From Gavia stellata (taxonomy: Eukaryota; Chordata; Aves; Gaviiformes; Gaviidae): a stretch of 64,000 bases of DNA. Below are positions 63,905 through 64,000 of the stretch, in pieces. Below the pieces are notes generated by a model that did no database searches, was not told the DNA's origin, and saw only the letters and a list, made by a program, of their open reading frames with translations. Made by a program: the position numbers and the translations under genes. Each line of letters begins with the position of its first letter. The stretch's first letter is position 1. The stretch lies in assembly GCF_030936135.1 (NCBI RefSeq), contig NC_082611.1:9067001-9131000 (forward strand). The letters run 5' to 3'.

Positions 63905-64000
63905 AGATAAGCAAAACCCAGAGCGTTACGGGCGAACGGGAGCAAGGGCGCAGGCAGCTGGAGACGGCCGGGCTGTGAGACGCGGGTACGGAGGCGTGCA
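63905..64000 (-). promoter_or_regulatory. VWA3A: Likely VWA3A promoter / first non-coding exon (GC- and CpG-rich edge)
   Basis: The last 95 bases turn abruptly GC- and CpG-rich in an otherwise AT-rich region, about 300 bases upstream of the start-codon exon. This fits the edge of a CpG-island promoter and an untranslated first exon. No convincing donor could be fixed, and the island continues past the window. Confidence 0.5.

Noticed and set aside
63790..63978. 62-codon + strand ORF at the right edge
   Set aside because: Overlaps the predicted VWA3A promoter/5' UTR on the opposite strand and has no recognisable content.

Overview
The window is vertebrate nuclear DNA, almost certainly from a bird. 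The genes are split by spliceosomal introns. Two copies of the CR1 LINE carry the avian-type 3' end (27266-27500 on +, 55768-55850 on -), and a much older, decayed CR1-like copy lies at about 17572-18830. No bacterial, viral or organellar gene was found. Every coding exon I can support is on the minus strand, so the genes read from high to low coordinates. Exon borders were placed by hand from GT/AG signals, reading-frame continuity and family resemblance; no alignment was run.

Layout, in transcription order. (1) 63601-23943: VWA3A, apparently complete, 35 coding exons and about 1273 codons. It holds three von Willebrand factor A-like modules; only the third keeps a full metal-binding (MIDAS) set. 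A GC-rich patch at the right edge is its likely promoter. (2) 19127-5759: an SDR42E-type extended short-chain dehydrogenase/reductase, 11 coding exons and 403 codons, probably SDR42E2 because it sits next to VWA3A. It has the Rossmann TGxxGxxG motif, a YxxxK active site and a C-terminal membrane anchor. (3) 1019-49 and beyond the left edge: the first two coding exons of a second SDR42E gene, a tandem paralog with the same exon borders. Its likely promoter is a CpG island at about 2140-2580, flanked by a 47-bp higher-order minisatellite that is G-rich on the sense strand.

The rest is intron and intergenic DNA, mostly AT-rich. The longest intron (24636-32674, about 8 kb) is in VWA3A. The gap between VWA3A and the first SDR gene (19133-23942) holds one convincing exon-like segment (21289-21361).

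The most interesting points are the local SDR42E duplication, a frame-preserving 99-base cassette exon in VWA3A, splice phases that would permit an in-frame VWA3A-SDR42E read-through, and the minisatellite/CpG-island promoter. I see no clearly new biological system.
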